Positions 41,761-51,253 of a stretch of 51,352 nucleotides of DNA are shown here, piece after piece (the first letter of the stretch is position 1; each line of letters starts with the position of its first letter). The position numbers and the translations under genes were made by a program. The stretch is from Lachnospiraceae bacterium UBA3689 (GTDB lineage: Bacteria; Bacillota; Clostridia; Lachnospirales; Lachnospiraceae), in the NCBI GenBank assembly GCA_002371465.1, contig DFIU01000020.1, forward strand, positions 1 through 51,352, in the 5' to 3' direction. Under the pieces are notes generated by a model, which worked only from the letters and a program-made list of their open reading frames with translations, was not told the origin of the DNA and ran no database searches.

Positions 41761-42596
41761 GCGCAAAAAAAGTGAAAAATATCGGACGATTGACCATCCT
41801 GCATCTGGTCTATATCATCTTGTGCCTGCTGGCACTGATTCCGGTTATCTATGTGTTTACGCTTTCGGTCAGCAAGGGAACCGGCGCGCTGTCGACCGGT
41901 CTTCTGCCAAAGTCGATCACGCCGGATAATTATGTCAGGATCTTCAGGGAGGAACCTTTTTTACAGTGGCTGGGCAATTCAGTTGTACTGAGTGTGGGAA
42001 CCATGATTCTGGCCATGCTGACGGCAGTCCCGGCGGCATATGCCTATTCTAGGTACCGGTTTAAACAAAGGGGAACCCTGTTAAAGAGTTTGCTCTTATT
42101 GAACGCCTTTCCGCAGATCCTGTCCATGTTTGCCATTTTTCGACTCTATAAGCTGCTTGGACTGCTGAATACCAGAATTGGTCTCATTATTGTGTATGCC
42201 GGCAGTATGTGTATCTTTTCCATTTGGAATATGAAGGGATACTTTGACACCATCCCGGTAGAAATTGAGGAAGCAGCCCGGATGGACGGAGCGACCGATC
42301 TGCAGACGATTGCCGGAATTATTTTGCCTCTGGCACGGCCAGCCATTATTGTGACCTGCGTAATGGTTCTGATTTTTGTATGGAATGAATACATTTTCTC
42401 AACAACGTTCCTTCTCCAGGAGGGCCAGTACTCTCTTGCCGGAGGCCTGTATCAGCTGCAGAGCGGAGACTATAGCCGGAGCTGGCCGCTCTTTTCCGCG
42501 GCGGCGATCCTGGTTTCGGTGCCGATTCTGCTGGTATTTTTCCGCATTCAGAAGTATATGGTATCCGGACTGACGGCGGGCGGAGTGAAAGGATGA
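41757..42596 (+). CDS. malG: Maltodextrin ABC transporter permease (MalG type)
   Basis: 279 residues, starting within the malF stop. Six membrane helices, EAA loop EEAARMDGATDLQTIAGIILPLARPAI, and the C-terminal FFRIQKYMVSGLTAGGVKG typical of MalG. With MalF it forms the channel of the maltodextrin importer. The cyclomaltodextrinase gene starts four bases after its stop. Confidence 0.93.
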   Translation: MSAKKVKNIGRLTILHLVYIILCLLALIPVIYVFTLSVSKGTGALSTGLLPKSITPDNYVRIFREEPFLQWLGNSVVLSVGTMILAMLTAVPAAYAYSRYRFKQRGTLLKSLLLLNAFPQILSMFAIFRLYKLLGLLNTRIGLIIVYAGSMCIFSIWNMKGYFDTIPVEIEEAARMDGATDLQTIAGIILPLARPAIIVTCVMVLIFVWNEYIFSTTFLLQEGQYSLAGGLYQLQSGDYSRSWPLFSAAAILVSVPILLVFFRIQKYMVSGLTAGGVKG

Positions 42597-42600
42597 GACG

Positions 42601-44211
42601 GTGAACACAGCAGCGATTGAACACAAAGCTCTTTCTGATGACGTCTGCCTGTTAGATGAGCAGACTCTGCTGATTCGGATCCATGCCGCCAGGAAGGATC
42701 TGCAGCAATGCCTGCTCTACTATGGAGACCGGGTCAGCGTGGAGGATCCGGTTCCCATGCGGGAGCTGGAGATGGAACGAATTGCATCGGATGAGGATAA
42801 AGATTATTTTGAAGTCAGAGTCAGGACCGGCTATACGAGAGTCTGCTATTATTTCCGGCTTGTGGACCGGGAGGGGCGGGCGCTCTATTTGAGTGAATAT
42901 GGATTCATCGACCGTGCCCCGAGAGCCAGATCGCAGTTCTTTCAATTTCCCTATCTGCGGCGGGAATACCTTTCGACGGTGCCGGACTGGGCGAGGGATA
43001 TGGTCATGTACCATATCTTTCCTGACAGCTTTGCCAGTGGTCATCGGACGATCAGCGGAAAGGGAAAGTTCATCCGTCTTGAGAACGGAGAGCACAGTGA
43101 GTCCCTTCATGGGGGAACTCTGCAGGGCATCGAGGCTAATCTGGATTATCTGGAGAACCTGGGCATCACCTGCATCTACTTAAACCCAATCTTTGAAGCA
43201 GCTTCCTACCATAAGTATGATACGATTGATTATTTTAAGATTGACCCTTGCTTTGGGAGCAAGGATGACCTGATTCATCTGGTGTCTGCCTGCCATGAGC
43301 GGGGCATTAAGGTCATCCTGGATGGTGTATTTAACCATTGCGGAGCGGGTTTTGAAGCCTTTCGGGATGTCAGGCAAAAAGGGAAGCAATCGGCTTATAA
43401 GGACTGGTTCTATCAGATGAATTACCCGGTTTGCTATCAGGATCCGCCTGACTATGCCTGCTTCGCCTATGTCAAAGAGATGCCTAAGCTCAATACCTCC
43501 AACAAAGATGTGTCGGATTATTTCTGCCGGGTGGGACAGTATTGGATTCGGGAAGCGGATATTGACGGCTGGCGCCTGGATGTGGCGAATGAAATTGATC
43601 ATGATTTCTGGCGGCAATTCCGAAAAGCCGTTAAGGCTGTAAAAGCAGATGTCTTTCTGATCGGGGAAGTCTGGGAAGACTCAAATGTATGGCTTGCCGG
43701 AGATCAGTTCGACTCTACGATGAACTATCGGTTTGCGGATATCTGCCGCGCTTATTTTGCCAGGAAAGAAATTTCCCTGACGGAGTTTGATCAGAAGATT
43801 AACCGGATGTATATGCGCTACCGCTATACGACAGCCAGCGTGCAGATGAATTTTCTGGATACCCATGATATCTCCCGCTTTCTGTCGGCTTGCGATGGGG
43901 ATGTCAATCGCTTGAAAAAAGCCCTCTATTTTATGTTCATGACCGAGGGCATTCCCTCTGTCTTTTACGGCGATGAGTGTCAGCTGACGGGCGTAGAGGA
44001 AAAGGATTATCGCCAGCCCATGAAATGGTCAGAGCAGCTGTCCGACCTGCAGGAGTGCTGCCGGAAGTGGATTGGGAAACGGAATCAGTCCCCTGCCTTA
44101 AGACGAGGAAGGTTCAGGACAGTCAGCGTCGATGAGGAGAACAAGATCTATACCTTTAGACGGGAATATGAAGGGGAATGTGAGACGATCACGATGGATA
44201 TGAACTTTTAA
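42601..44211 (+). CDS. GH13 cyclomaltodextrinase/neopullulanase-type glycosidase
   Basis: 536 residues from GTG 42601. The N-terminal 125 residues are a CBM34-like domain. The barrel follows with MVMYHIFPDSFASG, DGVFNHCG, catalytic Asp327 in DGWRLDVANE, acid Glu356 in GEVWE, and transition-state Asp423 in LDTHDISR. There is no signal peptide, so it acts in the cytoplasm on imported maltodextrins or cyclodextrins. The C-terminal domain is short for the family. Tight coupling to malEFG supports a role directly after import. Confidence 0.92.
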   Translation: MNTAAIEHKALSDDVCLLDEQTLLIRIHAARKDLQQCLLYYGDRVSVEDPVPMRELEMERIASDEDKDYFEVRVRTGYTRVCYYFRLVDREGRALYLSEYGFIDRAPRARSQFFQFPYLRREYLSTVPDWARDMVMYHIFPDSFASGHRTISGKGKFIRLENGEHSESLHGGTLQGIEANLDYLENLGITCIYLNPIFEAASYHKYDTIDYFKIDPCFGSKDDLIHLVSACHERGIKVILDGVFNHCGAGFEAFRDVRQKGKQSAYKDWFYQMNYPVCYQDPPDYACFAYVKEMPKLNTSNKDVSDYFCRVGQYWIREADIDGWRLDVANEIDHDFWRQFRKAVKAVKADVFLIGEVWEDSNVWLAGDQFDSTMNYRFADICRAYFARKEISLTEFDQKINRMYMRYRYTTASVQMNFLDTHDISRFLSACDGDVNRLKKALYFMFMTEGIPSVFYGDECQLTGVEEKDYRQPMKWSEQLSDLQECCRKWIGKRNQSPALRRGRFRTVSVDEENKIYTFRREYEGECETITMDMNF

Positions 44212-44235
44212 AGAGTTTGAAATTTGGAGGTCATG

Positions 44236-46230
44236 ATGAGGAAAAAAACATTTGTTAAAGCGCTTGCAGCAGTATGTACGGCAATCATTGCAGTAAACCC
44301 GATGTCGGTTTGGGCATCGGACAGCCTGGCTGGTGAATCGATCTATGAGATTATGGTTGATAGGTTCTATGACGGGGATAAGAATAACAATGCTACGGGT
44401 GAGGCCTTCAGGAATACTGAAAATAACGAAGATGATTTTCGGTATATGCATGGTGGTGATTGGCAAGGAGTTATCGATAAGCTGGACTATATCAAAGGAA
44501 TGGGATATACGGCAATTTGGATCTCTCCTGTAGGAGACCCACAGCTATGGGGCTTACCTGATTCAAATGGAAAGCAGTGGCCAACAGCCTATCATGGCTA
44601 TAATGTGAATGATCCTAACCGAGCTAATCGTTATTTTGGCAGCCCGGATCCGGAAAAGAGTAGAAAGAAACTCAAAGAGCTTGTGGATAGCTGCCATGAG
44701 AAGGGAATCAAGGTTATTCTGGATGTAGTTCCCAATCATGTTGGTGATTATTTGCAAGGTGTAGGGGCGGTATCTTATCGAACTTCGACCGATGGGTTAA
44801 AAACCGGAACACAGTTACGACCAGCAAGTCCTTTTGATCAACCTGAATGGTATCATAATCTTGGCGATATTGATTTTAATCGCGAACATCCACATAATGA
44901 CTGGAGTACAGCCATGTTGGAGTCTCATGACTTAGGCGGATTGGATGATATTAATTTTGACAATCCGGAGGCTAAAGATGCCGTCTTTCAATCAATTAAG
45001 ATGTGGATTGACTATACTGGAGCTGATGGGGCTCGCGTTGATGCGGCTAAATGTATGAGCCCTTCTCTTCTTCATGAACTGGAGGAGTACATTGGTGTAC
45101 CAACCTTCGGTGAGAATTTTGATATGGATGTCAGCTTTGTCAAAAATTGGGTTGGCGATCAGGGCGAGAATGGAATGCTGGATTTTCCGTTGTTCCAGGC
45201 AGTTGTTAATGATTTTGCCCATGGAAAAAACTTTGATAATAAGGATGATATTTCACTGAAATCTGTTTTTGACCAAGATGGCCAGTATGGAAGTCACGTT
45301 AAAGATATGGTGACATTCATCGATAATCATGATCGAAACCGTTTTCTAACAGAAGCGGGAGGGAATCGACAGAAATTACAAAATGCTCTGACGTTCATAT
45401 TCAGCTGCCGGGGTGTACCGGTTGTTTTTCAAGGCACCGAACAAAATAGAGGAAATGCCAATGAAAGAAACATTGATGGGATTGCCGATACCTGGAATCG
45501 TTGGGATATGCAGACGAAAGATTACGACGGCAATGTTATTGCAGATTACTTTAATATGAATACGGATACTTATCACTTGATTGCGGATATGAATAAGGCA
45601 CGGTCTAAGTATAAGGCGCTACGTGCAGGTACCCAGCGGGAGATGTGGTCGTCTCCTCACTATTATGCTTTTTCTAAACGTGTAGACGAGGGGGAAGAGC
45701 GGGGACAGGAAGTGATTTGCGCATTTAACAATTCGGAATACACAATCAGCAACAAGATGCCAATTCGCGCAGAGAGTTCACTCAAGCCAGGAGATGAACT
45801 GGTCAATATCTTTAATTCAAATGACATTCTTTATGTGGATAAAGATAGAACCGTAACAATCCCTGTTAGTGGCAATTCCAATAAAATTTATGTGGCGGAA
45901 TCGGTTAAAGATCCTGTAATTCATGATGAGAGTCAGGAGATGGTGCCAGTGACTTTCAAGATAAAGAATGCGACAACTATTTGGGGGCAGAATGTTTATA
46001 TCACGGGTAATATTGAAGAACTTGGTATGTGGGATCCACTCAAGGCAGTCGGACCGGCATCCTGCCCATCCTATCCTGATTGGGAATTGAATGTAAATCT
46101 TCCGGTTGGCAGAACAATTGAATTCAAGGCAATTAAGAAAGATGAAAACGGAGAGGTTGAGTGGGAAAGTGGTGAAAACCACCGTTATACGATAGGACAA
46201 GCTGGTCAGGAAATTGTTTTTGATTGGTGA
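44236..46230 (+). CDS. Secreted GH13 alpha-amylase with CBM20 starch-binding domain
   Basis: 664 residues from ATG 44236 (GGAGG five bases upstream). Signal peptide with cleavage after VWA (about 28). GH13 catalytic domain of the CGTase/maltogenic-amylase type: DVVPNHVGDY, Asp269 in GARVDAAKC, Glu293 in FGENFD, Asp366 in FIDNHDRNRF. A C-domain then leads directly to a C-terminal CBM20 (about 568-664, VTFKIKNATTIWGQNVYITGNIEELGMWDP). The IPT/TIG domain D of CGTases is absent, so plain amylase is preferred. The gene is clearly AT-richer than its neighbours (21 G+C of 60 at 44941-45000; 32 of 60 at 42301-42360), suggesting transfer. Confidence 0.92.
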   Translation: MRKKTFVKALAAVCTAIIAVNPMSVWASDSLAGESIYEIMVDRFYDGDKNNNATGEAFRNTENNEDDFRYMHGGDWQGVIDKLDYIKGMGYTAIWISPVGDPQLWGLPDSNGKQWPTAYHGYNVNDPNRANRYFGSPDPEKSRKKLKELVDSCHEKGIKVILDVVPNHVGDYLQGVGAVSYRTSTDGLKTGTQLRPASPFDQPEWYHNLGDIDFNREHPHNDWSTAMLESHDLGGLDDINFDNPEAKDAVFQSIKMWIDYTGADGARVDAAKCMSPSLLHELEEYIGVPTFGENFDMDVSFVKNWVGDQGENGMLDFPLFQAVVNDFAHGKNFDNKDDISLKSVFDQDGQYGSHVKDMVTFIDNHDRNRFLTEAGGNRQKLQNALTFIFSCRGVPVVFQGTEQNRGNANERNIDGIADTWNRWDMQTKDYDGNVIADYFNMNTDTYHLIADMNKARSKYKALRAGTQREMWSSPHYYAFSKRVDEGEERGQEVICAFNNSEYTISNKMPIRAESSLKPGDELVNIFNSNDILYVDKDRTVTIPVSGNSNKIYVAESVKDPVIHDESQEMVPVTFKIKNATTIWGQNVYITGNIEELGMWDPLKAVGPASCPSYPDWELNVNLPVGRTIEFKAIKKDENGEVEWESGENHRYTIGQAGQEIVFDW

Positions 46231-46290
46231 GCAGGCAGGATCAGAAATATTTTAAATAGAAAACGATTATAAAAAAATAGTGACAATATA

Positions 46291-46334
46291 ACAAGGGGCT
46301 CCTGTGATCATATAAAATCACAGGAGCCCCTTGT
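46291..46334. terminator. Long bidirectional terminator hairpin
   Basis: A perfect 18-pair stem (46291-46308 with 46317-46334) and an eight-base loop lie between the convergent amylase and asnA genes. Only TTCG follows on the plus strand. On the minus strand the tail is AT-rich with a later T-run (46270-46277), which suits asnA. Confidence 0.85.
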
Positions 46335-46390
46335 TCGTGAGAGGACGCCGTAGGTCCTTTTTTCGATACCAGTCTTGATAACTGCCTTTC

Positions 46391-47398
46391 TTACAGCAGG
46401 ATAATTCCGTGTTCCCGGCACTCGTTGATCATATCCTCGGGCCAGACGGAAGCCTGAACCTCACCGATGTGGGCGCGGCCCAAAAGCAGCATACAGAGCC
46501 TGGACTGTCCGATACCGCCGCCTATGGTCAGAGGCAGGTCGCCGGCTGCCAGCATCTTGTGGTAGGGGAGGTTCAGCCTCTCTTCGCAGCCGGCAGCCTT
46601 CAGCTGTTCCCTGAGGGAGGTCTCGTCGACCCGGATGCCCATGGAAGAGATCTCAAGTGCGCACTTGAGGGGCTCGAACCAGAAGAGGATATCGCCGTTT
46701 AAGTTCCAGTCATCATAGTCCGGGGCGCGGCCGTCGTGCGGTTTGCCGTCGGCTAACGGCCAGCCGATCTTTTCGATAAAGACCGCACCACGCTCCCTGG
46801 TGATCAGGTTCTCGCGCTCTTTTCTGGTCTTGTCCGGCCAGCGGTCTTCCAGCTCTTTGGTTGTCAGGAAGCTGATCTCATCCGGCAGGTGGTAGACCGC
46901 CTGGGGAAACTTGTACCAGACCTCATGTTCCATGTGCTTGATGATCTTAAAGATATTGCGGACGACTTCGTGGAGGAAGTCAGAGGTTCTCTGTTCTCTC
47001 GTGATGACCATTTCCCAGTCCCACTGATCGACGTAGCAGGAGTGGAGATTGTCAAAATCTTCATCGCGGCGGATGGCGTTCATATTGGTATAGAGCCCCT
47101 CGCCCGGCTCAAAGCCGTAACGGAAAAGGGCGAGCCGCTTCCACTTTGCCAGGGAGTGGACGACCTCGTAGATTTCGCCGGGGATTTCCCTGATATCAAA
47201 AGAAACAGGGCGTTCTACGCCGTTTAAGTTATCGTTGAGTCCGGATGATTTTGAGACGAAGAGCGGAGCGGAAATGCGCTCAAGATTCATTTCCCGGCCG
47301 AACTCCTTCTGGAATGTGTCGCGGATGTACTTGATTGCGCTCTGGGTCTCGCGGACTTTCATGTGCGGATCATAATCTTCAGGAAAAATGAGACTCAC
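46391..47398 (-). CDS. asnA: Aspartate-ammonia ligase
   Basis: 335 residues from GTG 47398, placed by AGGAGG (complement of 47405-47410), six bases upstream. Motifs of AsnA: KVRETQSAIKYIRDTFQKEF, LERISAPLFVSKSSGLNDNLNGVERPVSFD, LHSCYVDQWDWE, and TIGGGIGQSRLCMLLLG. It makes asparagine from aspartate, ammonia and ATP; the class II aminoacyl-tRNA-synthetase-like fold explains the GxGxxR end motif. Single-gene unit, divergent from the exporter. Confidence 0.97.
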   Translation of the reverse strand: MSLIFPEDYDPHMKVRETQSAIKYIRDTFQKEFGREMNLERISAPLFVSKSSGLNDNLNGVERPVSFDIREIPGEIYEVVHSLAKWKRLALFRYGFEPGEGLYTNMNAIRRDEDFDNLHSCYVDQWDWEMVITREQRTSDFLHEVVRNIFKIIKHMEHEVWYKFPQAVYHLPDEISFLTTKELEDRWPDKTRKERENLITRERGAVFIEKIGWPLADGKPHDGRAPDYDDWNLNGDILFWFEPLKCALEISSMGIRVDETSLREQLKAAGCEERLNLPYHKMLAAGDLPLTIGGGIGQSRLCMLLLGRAHIGEVQASVWPEDMINECREHGIILL

Positions 47399-47466
47399 TT
47401 GGTGCCTCCTTTTTAAAATATAAAGCAGGTGAACAGAAATAAAATAAAAAAATTTTATGCAATGCA

Positions 47467-47495
47467 TTGAACAAAATAAAATCAGGTCTTATAAT
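47467..47495 (+). promoter_or_regulatory. Promoter of the ABC exporter operon
   Basis: TTGAAC (47467-47472), 17-base spacer, perfect TATAAT (47490-47495). The palindrome CAATGCATTG (47460-47469) overlaps the -35 and could be a repressor site. ATGCAAT occurs there and again at 47516. Confidence 0.6.
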
Positions 47496-47554
47496 ACTAC
47501 CAAAATATAGCGAAATGCAATCGGTATAGGAAGATTCCTGCGATCAATCATCCG

Positions 47555-47578
47555 AAGGACCAGGGGTGTTCCTTTTTT
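47555..47578 (+). terminator. Terminator-like hairpin in the exporter leader
   Basis: AAGGACCA (47555-47562) and TGTTCCTT (47567-47574) pair with one mismatch around GGGG, followed by T to 47578. It lies between the promoter and the first exporter gene, so it can only act on that transcript (attenuation). The BmrCD exporter of Bacillus is controlled by a leader with a terminator; a similar scheme is possible, though no convincing leader peptide is seen. Confidence 0.6.
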
Positions 47579-47612
47579 ATGTGAGCATTTCGACTATGCA
47601 AAGGAGAAATCT

Positions 47613-49370
47613 ATGAATGTCATACAAATATTGAGAAAGGAAATCAAGGAATTTACGCGCGCGTCCGTTCTCACTCCCTTCTTTATGATCGGAGAGGTCG
47701 TCGTGGAAATGATGATTCCCCTGCTGATGGCGAGGATCATCGATGAAGGCATTGATGGGCACAGCATGCCTGCCATCGTGCATGTCGGGACCCTGATGCT
47801 GGTTATGGCTGTCGTCGGGCTCTTTTTTGGAGTTGCGGGCGCCTGGAGCGGGGCGAGGGCATCGGCTGGCTTTGCCAGAAATTTGCGTAAGGATATGTAC
47901 GCGAATATCCAGAAGTTTTCGTTTGCCAACATCGACAAATTTTCCCCGTCCGGCCTGGTGACGCGTATGACGACGGATGTGACCAATGTGCAGAACGCCT
48001 ATCAGATGCTGCTCCGCATGTTCGTCCGGGCGCCGTTTTCCATGATCATCGCCATGATTATGGCCTTTTCCATCAATGCCAGGATCTCCACGATCTACCT
48101 GATCGCTGTCATTTTCCTGGCAATCTGCATGGTCCTGATCATGACGAGGACGACAAAGTTCTTCCAGATGGTCTTTAAGAAGTACGACAACCTGAATGAG
48201 AGCGTCGAGGAAAATGTCTCTTCGATCCGCGTTGTCAAGGCCTATGTCCGAGAGGATTATGAAAAATCCAAATTTGAAAAGGCGGCGGAAAATATTTACA
48301 ACCTCTTCGTCAGGGCGGAGAAAAATATGATCGTCGTCATGCCGCTGATGCAGGGCACGGTCTATGCCGTCATCCTGCTCATCTCCTGGATCGGAGCCCA
48401 TATGATTATCGGCTCCGAGCTGACGACGGGGGAACTGATGAGCCTTCTCGCCTACTGCATGAATATCCTCATGAGCCTTATGATGGTCTCCCTTGTCTTC
48501 GTCATGGTCGCCATGAGTTCTGCCTCCGCGGAGCGGATTGCCGAAGTGCTGACGGAGGAGAGCAGCCTGCAAAATCCGGAGGACCCCATCTACCAGGTCC
48601 GCGACGGCAGCATCGATTTCGATCATGTGGACTTCTCTTATAAGGAAGGAACCGGAGAATTTGCCCTGGAGAACATCGACCTCCGCATTAAATCCGGTGA
48701 GACCATCGGCATCATCGGCGGGACCGGCTCGTCCAAGTCGACCCTGGTCAACCTGATCTCCCGCCTCTACGATGCGACCAGGGGGGAAGTCAGGGTCGGC
48801 GGCAGAAATGTCAAGGAGTATGACCTCGATTCTCTGCGCAATCAGGTCGCCGTGGTCCTGCAGAAGAACGTCCTCTTTTCGGGGACAATCTTTGATAACC
48901 TGCGCTGGGGCAAGAAGGACGCTTCGGATGAGGAGTGCATCGAGGCGGCGAAGATGGCCTGCGCCGATGAGTTTATCGAGCGCTTCCCGGATGGCTACCA
49001 GACCGTGATTACCCAGGGCGGGACCAATGTATCCGGGGGACAGAAGCAGCGTCTTTGCATCGCCCGCGCCCTTTTAAAGGATCCTAAGATCCTCATTATG
49101 GATGATTCGACGTCGGCGGTCGATACGGCGACGGAGAAGAAGATCACGGATGCGATGGCACTGGCCAAGCCGGGGATGACCAAGGTGATCATTTCCCAGC
49201 GGATCAGCTCGATTGCCAACGCGGACCGGGTCCTTGTCATGGACAGCGGCCGTATTTCCGGCTTTGATACGCCGGAAAATCTGCTGAAGACCAACGCGGT
49301 CTACCGGGAAGTCTATGAGACCCAGGTCTCGGGAGGCGATTTTGATATGAAAGGAGGCGAGGCGTCATGA
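47613..49370 (+). CDS. ABC exporter half-transporter, degenerate-site subunit (BmrC-like)
   Basis: 585 residues: six membrane helices (about 1-310) then an ATPase domain. Walker A reads GGTGSSKST (usual GxGK replaced by SSK), Walker B IMDDSTSAVD has Asp where the catalytic Glu belongs, and the switch histidine is Gln in IISQRISSIA; the signature VSGGQKQR is intact. This is the pattern of the degenerate subunit of heterodimeric multidrug exporters such as BmrCD and TM287/288. AAAGGAG precedes the ATG. It overlaps the partner gene by four bases. Confidence 0.92.
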   Translation: MNVIQILRKEIKEFTRASVLTPFFMIGEVVVEMMIPLLMARIIDEGIDGHSMPAIVHVGTLMLVMAVVGLFFGVAGAWSGARASAGFARNLRKDMYANIQKFSFANIDKFSPSGLVTRMTTDVTNVQNAYQMLLRMFVRAPFSMIIAMIMAFSINARISTIYLIAVIFLAICMVLIMTRTTKFFQMVFKKYDNLNESVEENVSSIRVVKAYVREDYEKSKFEKAAENIYNLFVRAEKNMIVVMPLMQGTVYAVILLISWIGAHMIIGSELTTGELMSLLAYCMNILMSLMMVSLVFVMVAMSSASAERIAEVLTEESSLQNPEDPIYQVRDGSIDFDHVDFSYKEGTGEFALENIDLRIKSGETIGIIGGTGSSKSTLVNLISRLYDATRGEVRVGGRNVKEYDLDSLRNQVAVVLQKNVLFSGTIFDNLRWGKKDASDEECIEAAKMACADEFIERFPDGYQTVITQGGTNVSGGQKQRLCIARALLKDPKILIMDDSTSAVDTATEKKITDAMALAKPGMTKVIISQRISSIANADRVLVMDSGRISGFDTPENLLKTNAVYREVYETQVSGGDFDMKGGEAS

Positions 49371-51253
49371 TGAAAATGCCAGCTCGAAAAGTTGAAAACG
49401 GCGGTCAGGTTTTCCGCCGTCTGATGGCTTATGTCTTTCGGAAATACCCGGTCCAGCTTGTGACCGTGGTGGTCTGCATCTTTGTCAGCGTCCTTGCCAA
49501 TGTGCAGGGAACCCTGTTCATGCAGACTTTGATCGATTCCTACATCACGCCGATGCTGACGAGCGGGAGCCGGGATTTCGGTCCCCTCCTGCGGGCAATG
49601 GCTCGGGTAGCGGGCTTTTACGCGCTCGGTGTGGCAGCCGCCTATATCCAGAGCCGGATCATGGTATATGTCAGCCAGGGAACCTTAAGGCGGCTTCGTG
49701 TCGACCTCTTCCATCACATGCAGGACCTGCCGGTCAGTTTTTTTGACCAGCACGCGCACGGCGATATTATGTCGGTCTACACCAACGATATTGACACCCT
49801 GCGGCAGATGATCAGTCAGGCCATGCCCCAGTTCTTAAACGCGGCAATCACAATCGTCTCGGTCATCATCAGTATGCTGACCTTGAGCGTACCGCTTTCC
49901 CTGCTTTCCTTTGCCATGTCGGCTTTCATTTTATTTGTGTCGAGGAAGCTGGCATCCCTGTCGGGCAGCAACTTCATCGCTCAGCAGAAGAACCTGGGCA
50001 AGACCAACGGCTATATCGAGGAAATGATGGCGGGGCAGAAGGTCGTCAAGGTCTTCTCCCATGAGGATGAGGCGATCGAGCAGTTCAATCAGTTAAATGA
50101 CGAACTCTTCGATTCGGCGGACAAGGCGAACCGCTTTGCCAATATGATGGGGCCGGTCAACGCCCAGATCGGCAATATCAGCTACGTCATTGCGGCAGCA
50201 GTCGGCGGCATTCTTGCCTTAAATGGAGTGGGGACCCTGACGGTCGGCAAGCTGGCTTCCTTCCTGACTTTCAACCGGACCTTCAACATGCCCATCATGC
50301 AGGTATCGCAGCAGATGAACGCGGTTGTCATGGCTCTTGCCGGCGCGGACCGGATCTTCAAGCTGCTGGATGAGAAGGCAGAGGTGGACGACGGCTATGT
50401 TATGCTGGTCAACGCCGGGATCGATGAGGACGGAACGATTACTGAGTCCAGGGACCGCACCGGTCACTGGGCGTGGAAGCATTTCCATAAGGCGGACGGA
50501 ACGACGACCTATCGGGAACTGAAAGGGGACATCGTTATGGACGGCGTGGACTTTGGCTATGTGCCGGAGAAGACGGTTCTGCACGATATCCGCCTCTACG
50601 CGACGCCCGGACAGAAGATCGCCTTCGTCGGTTCGACCGGGGCGGGCAAGACGACCATCACCAACCTGATCAATCGCTTCTACGATATTCAGGACGGCAA
50701 GATCCGCTACGACGGCATCAATATCAATAAGATCAAGAAGGCGGACCTGCGGCGGTCCCTGGGTATGGTCCTGCAGGACACCCACCTTTTTACCGATACG
50801 GTGAAAAATAATATCCGCTACGGAAAACTCGATGCGACGGATGAGGAGGTCTACGAGGCGGCAAAGCTTGCCAACGCGGACCAGTTCATCCGGCGGTTGC
50901 CGGACGGTTATGATACCATGCTCCACAACGACGGAGCCAACTTGAGCCAGGGGCAGCGGCAGCTGCTGTCGATCGCCCGGGCGGCGATTGCGGACCCGCC
51001 GGTCCTGATCCTGGATGAAGCGACGTCCTCTATCGACTCCCGCACAGAAAAGCTGGTGCAGGATGGTATGGATGCCCTGATGAAGGGGAGGACGACCTTT
51101 GTCATCGCCCACCGTCTCTCTACGGTCAGGAATTCGGACTGCATCATGGTTCTGGAGCAGGGCCATATCATTGAACGGGGAACTCACGACGAACTGATCG
51201 CGGAGAAGGGAAAATACTACCAGCTCTACACCGGGAAAGCGGTCAATAGTTAA
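49367..51253 (+). CDS. ABC exporter half-transporter, catalytic-site subunit (BmrD-like)
   Basis: 628 residues. Six membrane helices, then an insert of about 45 residues before the ATPase domain (VNAGIDEDGTITESRDRTGHW), typical of this partner. Walker A GSTGAGKTT (about 422), Walker B VLILDEATSSID with catalytic Glu, and switch His in IAHRLSTV are canonical, while the signature is LSQGQ instead of LSGGQ. With the upstream subunit it forms one working and one degenerate ATP site. Likely exports drugs or lipids. Start overlaps the previous stop. Confidence 0.92.
   Translation: MMKMPARKVENGGQVFRRLMAYVFRKYPVQLVTVVVCIFVSVLANVQGTLFMQTLIDSYITPMLTSGSRDFGPLLRAMARVAGFYALGVAAAYIQSRIMVYVSQGTLRRLRVDLFHHMQDLPVSFFDQHAHGDIMSVYTNDIDTLRQMISQAMPQFLNAAITIVSVIISMLTLSVPLSLLSFAMSAFILFVSRKLASLSGSNFIAQQKNLGKTNGYIEEMMAGQKVVKVFSHEDEAIEQFNQLNDELFDSADKANRFANMMGPVNAQIGNISYVIAAAVGGILALNGVGTLTVGKLASFLTFNRTFNMPIMQVSQQMNAVVMALAGADRIFKLLDEKAEVDDGYVMLVNAGIDEDGTITESRDRTGHWAWKHFHKADGTTTYRELKGDIVMDGVDFGYVPEKTVLHDIRLYATPGQKIAFVGSTGAGKTTITNLINRFYDIQDGKIRYDGININKIKKADLRRSLGMVLQDTHLFTDTVKNNIRYGKLDATDEEVYEAAKLANADQFIRRLPDGYDTMLHNDGANLSQGQRQLLSIARAAIADPPVLILDEATSSIDSRTEKLVQDGMDALMKGRTTFVIAHRLSTVRNSDCIMVLEQGHIIERGTHDELIAEKGKYYQLYTGKAVNS

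Noticed and set aside
44236..46230. Naming the secreted amylase a cyclodextrin glucanotransferase
   Set aside because: The C-domain leads straight into CBM20 with no IPT/TIG domain D, so the CGTase domain order is incomplete.
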